From Ypsolopha sequella (taxonomy: Eukaryota; Arthropoda; Insecta; Lepidoptera; Ypsolophidae), in assembly GCA_934047225.1 (NCBI GenBank), contig OW203990.1:27445045-27509044 (forward strand): a DNA stretch of 64,000 nt. The letters run 5' to 3'. The notes beneath the pieces are model-generated. The model was not told the DNA's origin and ran no database searches. It saw nothing but the letters and a program-made list of their open reading frames with translations. Below, in pieces: positions 44,815 to 56,900 of the stretch (positions are counted from its first letter, which is position 1; each line of letters begins with the position of its first letter). The position numbers and the translations under genes were made by a program.

Positions 44815-45089
44815 GTGGTCGGCCGCGTCGGCCAAGTGGTCGGCCGCGTCGGCCAAGTGGTCGGCCGCGTCGGCCAAGTGGTCGGCCGCGTCGGCCAAGT
44901 GGTCGGCCGCGTCGGCCAAGTGGTCGGCCGCGTCGGCCAAGTGGTCGGCCGCGTCGGCCAAGTGGTCGGCCGCGTCGGCCAAGTGGTCGGCCGCGTCGGC
45001 CAAGTGGTCGGCCGCGTCGGCCAAGTGGTCGGCCGCGTCGGCCAAGTGGTCGGCCGCGTCGGCCAAGTGGTCGGCCGCGTCGGCCAAGT
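44815..45089. repeat. 21-bp GC-rich minisatellite, 13 copies
   Basis: Unit GTGGTCGGCCGCGTCGGCCA + A, almost without variation. As 21 is a multiple of 3 and the unit lacks stop triplets in any register, all six frames are open (GRPRRPS, VVGRVGQ and others), so the open frames say nothing about coding. It starts 118 bp after the gene B poly(A) signal. Confidence 0.96.
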
Positions 45090-45098
45090 CGTCGGCGA

Positions 45099-45849
45099 CT
45101 TTTGAAAGTATACAAGGCTAGAACACACAGGTTGGGACTGCTCATGTATAGATTCAAATTGTAAAAGGACATCGATTTTTTACAAAGTATACATGGTTAT
45201 AACACACTTATCGCGTATATATTCCAATAACGTACGCTAACATTAATAATAAACAATAATAATCTTTATTGAAAAATCGTACATCAAGCTTTACAAAAAT
45301 ACATAATTAGTTTCTCTCTTAAGGTAAATACAAGACATTATGGTCAGCGTTAGAAACCAAGCTAAGCTAATCGAGGATTAACTTGTGATTTGGCTTCCAG
45401 CCCCTTCCATCGGACTAAGAGCTACTAAGTATGGGCATTTCGACAAAGAACAGACTAATAATTTTTATGGCTATTTAACAATTTTCAGAAACAAAGTCAA
45501 GCCTAATCTATGTAGCAATGTAAAAAATTGTGATCGTATCAATAAAAATATTAATTATTTGTTAAAAAAACAAATTACAAATACACAGCGAACAACATAC
45601 ATGTACAAACAGTATCAGAGAAAAGTGCTTAATTGTCAGATTATACAAGGATTAAATACATACATAGGTTGTACTTGTGATAGAGAGTGTATTTGGTGTG
45701 ACAAACGAAGAGAACAAATTATTATATGAGTGCTGAAAATGGCAACTCCTACCTATTTATCAATTGATAAAAGATTTTCGGTCGTTTCATAGTCATGCTA
45801 CAAGAGAAAACTACGCACTGCCATTTTACAACTACGCATAATCTTGGGG
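45099..45849. other. Gene B/gene C spacer, no supported gene
   Basis: A 114-codon frame at 45385-45729 has no recognisable similarity. 45255-45300 (AATAATCTTTATTGAAAAAT) may be an antisense retroelement tail. Confidence 0.4.
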
Positions 45850-46125
45850 TATACAACGTGTAACAGAAAGGTGTACCTAATCATATTTGAAGAGCTTGTT
45901 CAGTCAATGATATAGAACAACTTTTACTATAAAACAAAACCCTGTATTTCGAAAAAAAATATTTACTGTTTCATAGAAAAATGCAATGCTGCTTGGCCGA
46001 AATGTATGGAAGGGTAGATTTTTTTTTTGAGATTTCTGGGTTGGCTTCATAGTCAAAGTTGTTCTATACCATTGACTGAATAAGCTCTTCAAATATGGTT
46101 ACACCTTTCTGTTACACGTTGTATA
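45850..46125. mobile_element. Palindromic MITE family P2, copy 2
   Basis: ACAACGTGTAACAGAAAGGT at the left, ACCTTTCTGTTACACGTTGT at the right, with the same inner arms as 18500-18772. Confidence 0.87.
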
Positions 46126-46379
46126 TGAAGTATTTTATTTAGCTTATTATATAAATAGTCAGCTAGGAAGATATGTTGTTTTTGCAAGAAAGCAGTGCGG
46201 GCGTGAATAGTGATGCAAACGTTATCATTTCTTCTTGTGGAAGAGTAGAAAATCTGATCAAAGGACTGTGTTTGTTTGCGACAAATATACTGCACTTGTT
46301 ACCATTGCGGACTAACCAATCCCGCCACCATCCCAAACCCACTTTCGACATCAAGGTCATATAGTGGGCCAATTCGGGG

Positions 46380-46835
46380 ACGTAGGTCAACGGTGGATCT
46401 TGCACTTAGCCACGCACCGTTGCCTTTTCTGTGCGCCCCCTACAGCGCTTTATGCTCTTTTTTATAAAGCGCGGTGTCCCGGCCACATCTTCCCACCGTA
46501 ACGCGGGCGTGGCCTCTTTTAGCTGCGGCGCATTCTGCGCAAGACGCTTACAAATATAAGATGCTTGCCGGTGCGCCTTAACCAATCTGCCACATTTTCC
46601 TCTTTTTATGCCACGAGTGCGCGAATCTTTTGAGCAGAGTGTAGCTCGCCTCTGAGGAGACGAGGTCGTGAAAATAAACTGGACCCGAAACCGCACGTGT
46701 CACGCCATCCAACAGCAGCCGCCTCTCCTCGCCGTATAAAGGGCAGTCCCAGAGGACGTGGTCCCGGTCCTCGTCAACCCCCAGGTCGCATTCGCAGTGG
46801 CTAATATCGCATAGCCGCATGCTGACTAACCGTGT
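46380..46835 (-). pseudogene. LINE polymerase C-terminal fragment
   Basis: The minus frame reads CECDLGVDEDRDHVLWDCPL and YGEERRLLLDG, the C-terminal Cys/His cluster of Jockey/R1-type LINE polymerases (family knowledge). It continues to WHKKRKMWQ and a stop. No RT domain remains. Confidence 0.7.
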
Positions 46836-47850
46836 ATATTATACCCAAGCGGTGTGCCCTGACTTGCGTATGATCTTCTACTGTTTTCTAAATTATTGTA
46901 TCATCATTCAACACGTGCCATTGTTTTCCTTAGCAGGTTTTTGTTTATTTTAATTGTAAATAAGTTGAATTTAGTGATTAATGCAGTGTAAATAATTAAA
47001 ATGATTACAAAAAAATGCTTAGGCCTGTGTTTAATACAAAATTATGGTGAATACAAACTGTTACAATAGGACTTCCAAACAAGAAAAAAATTGTTTTGTT
47101 ATGAAGTGCAAACCCGGTGATTACGAGGAAGATTATAGTGTATTTTCTACAGATTTTATTCAGAAGTTTTCTTCGTTGACCAATACTAATTGGATTGTTC
47201 ATTCAACGTTTCCAAAATTGCAGAGACTTTTCAGATTATTAAACACTCTTTTTTAGTAATGTTTCCTCATATAAATATCACAATTAATTTGTATAATCTG
47301 ACGTTGTATACTGTTACATGTTTACGTCCTATAATCTATACAGTGACAGTACGTGTTGGTTCTAGCCTTGTATATTTTTCGAAATAATTTACTACATTTT
47401 TATTAGAAAGTATACGCGATATTTTTTTATTGTATAATCAGCTCAGAATAAGGAATCTTATTCTGAGATAATCAGTAAGTTTTGTGGTTTCATTTGTCCT
47501 TGTTTCTTTATTTTTTTTTACAATCTTCCTGTAATATTTGTCTATGTTGACAATCTTCCGGTGACATGTACTCGTATAATTTATTCTTCTTTAGTTCCAA
47601 TCGGACTAAGTTTTGATCGTAATAATAAAATACGTAAAATCTTTAAATTTTAATTTATTTCTTTTATATTAGGTTTCAGTGCATTATTGAGATTTCACTT
47701 ACATCTAAGGTCAGGTACAAAACACATATTTCACTTAAGTAAACACAAACAAGTAAACAGTCTTCACACAACGTACAACAGTACATTGATGTGTAGTATC
47801 ATCGTAGATCGTTGATCCGCTGTCTCTTCGTCTATCCATCCACCGTCTAT
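46836..47850. other. Spacer downstream of gene C, no gene seen
   Basis: AT-rich. A small hairpin at 47442-47467 (CTCAGAATAAG, 4-nt loop, complement). AATAAA on the minus strand at about 47578 and 47653 could end gene C transcripts. Confidence 0.4.
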
Positions 47851-47903
47851 TTATTTCTCTGGTTTCTTGTCTTTAGGCAAATACCAAGTGAAAACCAGAG
47901 CAG
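47851..47903 (-). CDS. Gene C last exon (stop codon)
   Basis: Acceptor CTGTTGCAG; encodes ALVFTWYLPKDKKPEK and TAA. The V-x-x-W/A-x-LP-x-D pattern matches VAAFLPDDR of gene A. AATAAA overlaps the stop; further AATAAA hexamers lie at about 47653 and 47578 on this strand. Confidence 0.85.
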
Positions 47904-50900
47904 CTGCAACAGAAGTTTAACAAATTAAAATCGATATTTATTTATTAACATTAAAACAATAGATAATAATCAGGGCTACCAAATATATTGCTTAAGTCTT
48001 ATTCATTGCTATTTGCAAGTATGTAAGATCGATTTTTTCAAAATACGATCTAAATTTCCAAAATTTTGTTGATTTTCTATGGGCGTACGATTTTTGAACC
48101 GTTTGCCGTACGATTCTCTCTGATGTATACCTGGCAAGAGGCAGCCGTGATAAAATGTATAAACTATTTGTATATTATTTATAATATCGATATATACCTA
48201 AAGTTGGAAAAATCTTTGAAAAAGTTTGTAGGTGTGGAGTCGGATTCTTAAAATATTATTTATTTTGATAGCGAAAATTACGGAAATTACGGAATCTTAC
48301 GATGATGTACCTAATACTTAATAGATGTTACCGTAAATTTATTAAGAAATTGTATACAATTCCTAGGAAATTTATAAAATGACAAGCTGATTTATCTATT
48401 TGTTTATTATATTTTATTTTTGATCGGCCTTCTGTGTGCTTTTTGCTCTATACGGCCTAAATAAGCTTGAAATTTTATAAATTTCCTAGGAATTGTATTA
48501 AATTCCAATTTTTTCATTTCATTTATTTATTTATTAAGATTACTGGTAACATATCTATTAAGTATAACATTATTGTAACGTTTTAAGTAATTCCGGGATT
48601 TTTATATAAATATATTAATATATAAATAATATATAAATAATATTATATAAAGCCGACTCCACACCCACAAACTTTCTCAGTTTTTCCAACTTCGTACACT
48701 CGTGACTAGCATTCGCCCGAATATGTCCGAGAGCGTGGTAAGTACGCGTCTATGTGTGCGTGCGCCTGTTTGCGCCAGTTATACGAGCATGGAGTGAACC
48801 TTCTGTTAGTATTTATTCTGTGGTCATACCATAGAATAGTTGCTCTGAGCGTCATACTGATGTGTCTATTAAAAAAAAACTTACTCATGAGGAGCCCAGA
48901 CCACGCATAGAAAGTAGCTTCGCAGTTGGCGTGCAGCATGGGTCCGATAGCGTTCACTCCAAGGAAAGCGCTGGAGCGTCCCAACATCACCGACAGACAC
49001 GACGCCATTCCTCTGAAATTTGTTTATTTATAGATTTAGTTTTTTTTTTACTTTAAAAGTTCAGTACGGTCTGTTGACCAATTATCATTGTTTACGTTGC
49101 TCAGAGCTAGTGCCTGGAGTCAGTGAAATATTTTAATTAACATCTTCCCTTGAAAATGGAGTAAAATTCGAAACCGGTTGGGAGTTAACATAAAAAAATA
49201 AAGTGAAACTATAAGTACAAGTGTTTTTAATTCAAGATAAGGTATCCACCATTCGATCTAACAATGATTTATACACTTTTCGTTCAACATTATTATTACA
49301 CACACCTGAATAAGTAATATAATAATATTACATAATAATGATTAATTATATATTATTACTAATAAATATATTATTACCTAAATAATAATAATAGTTAATT
49401 AGGTAATAACGACATATGACATAATTATGTGGATAGCTCACAAAAATTTCGACTGAACCTAGTAAATAAGATATGATCCAAGATTTCATCACAAGCGCTG
49501 AAGAAAAAAAAACTCAATAAAATATATAAAAAATATTTAGTACTCAAGGGGTGTCAGAGGTGTGTAATCGAAATCTTGCTAACTTTCTTGCCCTTCTCTT
49601 TAGCAACACTAATCGAATGGGCGGAGTTAAGCATATATTTATAATATTATTTATTCCTTATTCCTATATATTTTTATTTGATTCAAGTGTATTATTTTAT
49701 TAAATTTTGAGTAAACATAGCCTTTATTTTTTTTGTGTACCACATTATTATTATTTATAATTTAAAACAGACATAGATTATTTAATATATATAATTCATT
49801 AAAACCGAGCTGTAATAAGTGTATATGATATACCTACATTAAATAAAAATAAAATATATTTCATTTCATCACACTGTCATTAGTACAGCCAACACCGGTA
49901 ACACCCTCTTTTCACTGATGATTTTAACGTCCCAACATGACAGGGGGTTTAGTCTTAGCATCTAACTTCGGGCACAACGCTTTTTAGATCATTCAAGTTT
50001 ACTTCACGGTGCTTTCCTTCACTATTCAGCAATTGGCAAGTAAACAAATACTATGTCAATCATTGATGTATACTAGACCAGTAGAATTCGAAGCCTGGTC
50101 TCAAGATTGATAGACCAGCGTCCTAACGACATAGCTACCGCTTCTCCTTTTTATACGTCCTTGCTAAATATACATTTTGCAGTGATGTTAATAAGCAACC
50201 GAAAAGTAGAGTAAAGTTTTACCTTAAAGAAGTCGGATACAGCTCGACAAAGTAAACGCTCAGAATACCCATGGACAGCGCACACAGCAGGAACAAGAAG
50301 AAGAACAGTATCCCGGCTATCGGCTCCGAGACCAGGTTCATCAGCATCGCCGACGCGGCAGATGTGCTGAGGATGCAAAGCATGGCTTGTCGCTTCCTGG
50401 CGCTGGCGGTCAGGGAGAGTACCAGGTTCGCAGAGCTGGCTAGAGCTCCGTACATCATGGCTGACAGCAGCGTTGTGTCTTGGATCGTGTCGTTGCATAC
50501 TTCTACTATTGACGCCATCTGAAAGTTCAATTAAAAGTGTCAAGGGAAATATATAATGTAATCATTATTTAAAACAGTAAATTCAATTAAAATTACAAAA
50601 AGCAAGGATCCGAATAAATTACAAAATAATATAAGTCTAAATGAGACTTGAGGATAATTTATGATTTATATAAAAGCGGCTCATCTCAATACGTTTCCGC
50701 AGCCCGCAGTTTGAGGCGTAACGTCGTCGCGTAAACGTCTTCACTCGCCCAGATGAAGGCAGTCTAATTCTGCTGAAACTGGTCGGTTTTCCTGGTCATA
50801 ACACGTATTGATGTGGGCTGTTTTTATATAAATCATAATATAAGTGCAATTGTGATTGTTGCCTATGCATTGAACATTTATACATTCACGTGTCACGGTC

Positions 50901-53900
50901 TCTCTTATTGTCCCAACGTGACATGGGGTATTGTTGCAGTTCTTCGGACACACGCTTTTAATGCATCCAAGTTTACAATGATCCTTTCATCGTTCAGTAA
51001 ATCTTAACGGTAATCCATCCATCCATCAGCCTAGTTCATCCACTGCTGGACATAAGCCTTTCCAGGACTTTGCCACTCCCGGCGGTCATCCTGGAAGAAT
51101 TGCCCATACTCACACACGCTGGGCAGGCGGGTTAGTGAGCGCGGTGCCGGAACTCTCGCACGAGTGACGCCGTTGCCCGCCACCAGTCTGTTCCATATAA
51201 GACCCGGCTATTAGGAATGGATATACCGCCATCCATCGGTCCTAGGCATGGTGGGCCTCCTGGTTTTTTGCCTATGAGCTGCCCTCTTACTCTCCCCCGA
51301 ATTACTTCGAGGGGATCTCCAAGTAAGATGGTGGTACCTCCACAGTCGAGCCCGGCATCAGCCTGGTAAGAATGGTAATGCAGAGATAAAAATACGTAAA
51401 GATGTCTTACGGTATCATTTCCAGACACAACGACAGCATCAGTCGGGGACATTCCGATGACGGAGCAAAGGTTCATGCCGGCTCCACCGCCGACTTCCAG
51501 CACGGAGAACATATTGTTCATGATGTACGGGAGCCAGAGGATGAAGCCACTTCCTCTGAAACAGGACATTCGTTTGTGGCTTATGAAGGCTTAGTCATTT
51601 TTATGTGAAAGACGTCTCGGAGGGTTTTGAAGAGCATTTTTTTTTTCTAGAGGGGCCTTTTGTATCGCGATAGCGTGCATCCAGGTCGCCAGTTAGTACG
51701 ATCCATGGTTAAAGCAACCCTTGGCATAATAAGTATTTGAACGGGTGACCATTAGTAGCAATACACATCTGGATCCCTCTGTGCCTCGGAAAGCACGTAA
51801 AGCTGATACCAAAAGAACAACCTGACATTTGGTTGGCCACAAACTATACACGACAAGAAGAAGGGTTTTGAAGGAATACTTCATTGGGGAGTGAAAAAGT
51901 CGAGCACAATGAACGGGAACACATGTTCGTCCTTATTAAAAACTCCAGGTCCTCTAAAACGGCCGTTTTGGATGAATCATATTATGATTCCGTTCTAATG
52001 CCGTCTCTTTTGCATTAATTGCATATTTTATCTTTATGATTCAACCGAGTCGGCCTTTTTAGGTCCCCTGTACACAACACTGGGGCTTATATCAATTCAT
52101 ATAAATGTTACGGCAATTCGACTGTGGAACTCATTACCACACAGTATTCGCAACTGTTCTACCATGATGAGCTTTTTCAAGAAAAAGCTAAAAGAGCACT
52201 ACCTCTCGCTGTCATAGTAAACAGTTAAGTTTATGTATATTATAGGTAAGTTCAAGTATATTATAATTATGTATGTATATTAAGGTTAAATAACATTAGT
52301 TAGCGAAACTCAAAACATAGGTAATACTAGTTTATATGAACAATTGTTTGTATGGGAGCTAAGCGAAATTCTTGAAATTTGTTTTCACCTTTCCATACTG
52401 GACCAGTCAGCTGATCGGGGCAATTTGTATGGGAGGAAGAGAAAAAAAGTTGCGAATCTCGCTTAGATCCCATACAATAGACTAGTACTACCTTTGTTTT
52501 GAGTTTCGCCAACTAATATTATTTAACCTTATATATTTTGTTAAGATATCGTACGATAGGTATAACATACGAATGGTTGATAATGAACCAGCTATATTAA
52601 AGGAAACTATTTTATGTTCGAAATAAAAAATATATGTTTTGTTACTTTTGTCTTGTTTCATAATAAATAATAAAGATATCGACCGTCAAAGACGATCGCG
52701 GGCGGGAGGGTGGATTGCGGGGGCGGGTGCCAAGGGCTGTTGTCGGGAATGTGATGTCTATTGTCAGTCGAATTTATTCGAAATTTACTAAATAAGCCAA
52801 ATAAAAAATATCAGAAAAAGAAAACGTTTTTTTTTTACGATTCTGTGTTCTATTAGTGATTCTGACCCCTATAATTCAATAAAGCTAGAGGGTTCATTTC
52901 TAACCTGTGTATATATTTTATTTAGGATATATATTTTGTAGTACACGTATATATGATAACTTATTTTAATAAAATTTCCCTTTCGCGCCTAGGTTTTCTG
53001 GAAGAAAACTCTTTTTAGAGATAAGCTCGCCTATGCGACCTTCTAATTTATTATACATATACAACGTGTAACAGAAGGATGTAACCATATTTGAAGAGCT
53101 TATTCAGCCAATGGTTTAGAACAACTTTTACTATGGAACAAATACTGTATATCGAAAAAAAAATTACTCGCTTCATAGGAAAATGCAATGCCGCTCGGCC
53201 GAAATGTATGGAAGGGCAGATTTTTTTTTGAGACTTCTGGTGTTCACGCTAGACCGTGACGCATGATTCGCACCCGCAGGCGGGGATGACCCCCCCCCGC
53301 CGCGCGCCGGTCGAGGCGCGCGCGGGCGCTCGTTCGGTCTGTTCGGATCGACGAGCCTCGCTAGGCGCACGCGCGCGCGCCCGCGCTCGAAGGACCAAAA
53401 TTGTGAAAATGGACTGTAAGGACCAGAATTCGATCCGGCTCGAAGGACCAGTTACAAGCTATCCGCACGTTGGAGTTGGTAGCGCTCAAGTTTTAATAAC
53501 TCATTTTCACATATAGTCACACTCATCACACATTCAATCAACACATACACACTCAGCTCATTTTCACTCACACATTCAATCAGCACATACACACTCAGCT
53601 CATTTTCACTCACACATTCACTCATCACATACACATTCAGCTCATTTTCACTCAATGAAACCAGCACTCAACGCACTCAGCACACTTATCACACACACAC
53701 TCATCACATACACACTCATTTCATTTTCACTCAATGACTTCAACTCCAACAGAGAATTCTTGTAACCCCGCACAACGTGTAGTGAACGCCACTAACACAC
53801 CAATTTTGTTGCCAACCGTATCACTTGAAATAGCAGACGTACATTCACTCAATCACACTCAATTTCACTCAGCACGAGCCCTGTTAGGTTTTATCTCACG

Positions 53901-56900
53901 TCGCGGTACTCCAGTTCTCATTCGCTCAGACTGCGGCACAAACAATGATGCAATCACTCACAAGCTCGCGAATCAGCACATAACTTGGTTCGGCGCTCTG
54001 CACGAAATAATACTCAACTCAAGACCCCTCTGTCCAATTTCATCCGACCCTACGGACTTTGAACCTCTCACGGCCGGACATTTCATTATTGGTCGTCCGC
54101 TCACCGCTCTACCTGAGCAGTCTTTTGACGACAGACCCATATCTGCTCTTAAACGGTTTCAACTCATTCAAGCGCTCTCTCAGCGCTTTTGGATTCTCTG
54201 GTCCAGATCCTACCTCCATACCCTGCAAACCCGCCCCAATCAGCTCTCCCCTTCCTCCCCTCCTCAAGTGGGTGAACTGGTCCTCATCAAAGAGGATGAC
54301 TTGCCTCCGCTCCAATGGAAGTTGGGGAGAATTCTCCGCACAATGCCTGGCAAGGATGGAGTGATCCAAGTTGTGGATCTGGACACAGCCCATGGAGCCG
54401 CAGCCCCGGCCCCCCCAGGATGTTCACGCTAGACCGTGACGCATGATTCGCACCCGCAGGCGGGAATGACCCCCCCCCGCCGCGCGCCGGTCGAGGCGCG
54501 CGCGGACGCTGGTCTCGCTCTGTTCGGATCGACGAGCCTCTCTAGGCGCACGCGCGCGCGCCCGCGCAGCCGACAGCTCTAAACAATAGACATTCGCGTC
54601 AGCACAAACAATTATCGCGTACCTAAAGTGTAGTGTAATTACAAGTGCTGTGTACATCACTACAACCAAGACAATCCTGCACATTCCTGCACAGACGCCA
54701 GCTCAACTAGCCCACCAAGAAGAGGCGCCACGCAGCACATACCAGCCCATCCAAAACAGGTTAGTTCACCCACAATCTTTTTCTTATCCTGTCTACTCTC
54801 CCATTCAAATTCCATCAGCTCTGCATCCTGTAGCCAGCGGCTACATTTTTGGTCCTTCGGCCGGATCGAATTCTGGTCCTTACAGTCCATTTTCACAATT
54901 TTGGCCCTTCAAACCGCTACTGAACCAGCCCTCGTCGAGTTACTACAGTCCATTTTCACCCGGTTACATATTTTGCCCCCTTTCCCGGCAAAAAATATTT
55001 TGTGGTTTCGAATACCTATCGCGGGTAGATAATTAGAACCGCCGCCTGGAACATTCCATTTATCGGTTAGAACCGACCCCCCCACGCCCCTTTACAGAAT
55101 AACTCATTTTCATCACGGTTGTAATTATTGTTCAGCTCAGATAATATAATTATATCCATTCGGCCCAATTGTTTATTACAGTCCACTATATTTCTTTATT
55201 AAACCCCCCCCGTCACTTCCAGGGATTAATTATCAGCCCTTATAAACCCCATACGTAAAATTAATTAAACTCAAAGTCAGCATTTTGCTCAACATTTTTT
55301 ACATGTAATTCCCGACCCAATCTTTTCAAATGTTCTCGAAGTGATTCAACTTTGCTCGTAAATACATAGTTCACATTTTAGTTTCATATCGTGTTACAAC
55401 GTTTTGAGTACCTACACTTCACTTTGTTTTCTATCGCGCGAAGAGGTGCAAATCTACCCACTGTCAAAGATAGTTCTCGTATCTTGCGAGATATTTTTTG
55501 TGAGAGTATAAATTTGCTTTATTTCGTGCACTTATATACGTCACATATATACGTAAGTTACGTGTGTTGAGTACATAAGTACACACGTTATACGGTTACG
55601 TATTATTACGTTGATTAAAGCTTGAGTAGCATCATTGGATTGTTCGCACATTTAGATACGATTTCTGCCAGGTGAACGCATTCTTTGTTGTTTACGAGTT
55701 TGAGGCAGTAGATAGGTATTTTATTAGTTTCGTGTAAGCGGGAAATAGCATAATAACATAGGAGTGAACAAGGTCATCAGCCCTTTTTGATATTTAATGT
55801 TGCGGTAATCTTGTGTTACGGTAAAAGTTTTCCGAACAGTTTTATCCTGTTATTGTCTGCCTTTTATTGTTTATGGTACACATATAGGGTGTTCCACGTT
55901 GGTTTATCAGCTCATATACAGGTTGTTTAAAAAAAAAAAAATTTTTTTTCTCTGTCGTGTTTATTTTCCGTGTTCCGTTTGAACATAGTCTTTGTTTTTT
56001 TTTTTCGGCCCGCGCAAGTTACAAGCTATCCGCACGTTGGAGTTGGTAGCGCTCAAGTTTTAATAACTCATTTTCACATATAGTCACACTCATCACACAT
56101 TCAATCAACACATACACACTCAGCTCATTTTCACTCACACATTCAATCAGCACATACACACTCAGCTCATTTTCACTCACACATTCACTCATCACATACA
56201 CATTCAGCTCATTTTCACTCAATGAAACCAGCACTCAACGCACTCAGCACACTTATCACACACACACTCATCACATACACACTCATTTCATTTTCACTCA
56301 ATGACTTCAACTCCAACAGAGAATTCTTGTAACCCCGCACAACGTGTAGTGAACGCCACTAACACACCAATTTTGTTGCCAACCGTATCACTTGAAATAG
56401 CAGACGTACATTCACTCAATCACACTCAATTTCACTCAGCACGAGCCCTGTTAGGTTTTATCTCACGTCGCGGTACTCCAGTTCTCATTCGCTCAGACTG
56501 CGGCACAAACAATGATGCAATCACTCACAAGCTCGCGAATCAGCACATAACTTGGTTCGGCGCTCTGCACGAAATAATACTCAACTCAAGACCCCTCTGT
56601 CCAATTTCATCCGACCCTACGGACTTTGAACCTCTCACGGCCGGACATTTCATTATTGGTCGTCCGCTCACCGCTCTACCTGAGCAGTCTTTTGACGACA
56701 GACCCATATCTGCTCTTAAACGGTTTCAACTCATTCAAGCGCTCTCTCAGCGCTTTTGGATTCTCTGGTCCAGATCCTACCTCCATACCCTGCAAACCCG
56801 CCCCAATCAGCTCTCCCCTTCCTCCCCTCCTCAAGTGGGTGAACTGGTCCTCATCAAAGAGGATGACTTGCCTCCGCTCCAATGGAAGTTGGGGAGAATT

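Noticed and set aside
44730..45172. Arg/Pro/Ser-rich and other frames over the 21-bp array
   Set aside because: The unit is open in all six frames, so an open frame carries no information. No similarity to a known protein.
45385..45729. 114-codon frame between genes B and C
   Set aside because: No recognisable domain, AT-rich composition, no splice or promoter support.
54424..54684. Minus-strand 86-codon frame in the LTR (repeated at 56991-57251)
   Set aside because: GC-rich LTR sequence with Arg/Ala runs; no family similarity, shadow of the LTR.
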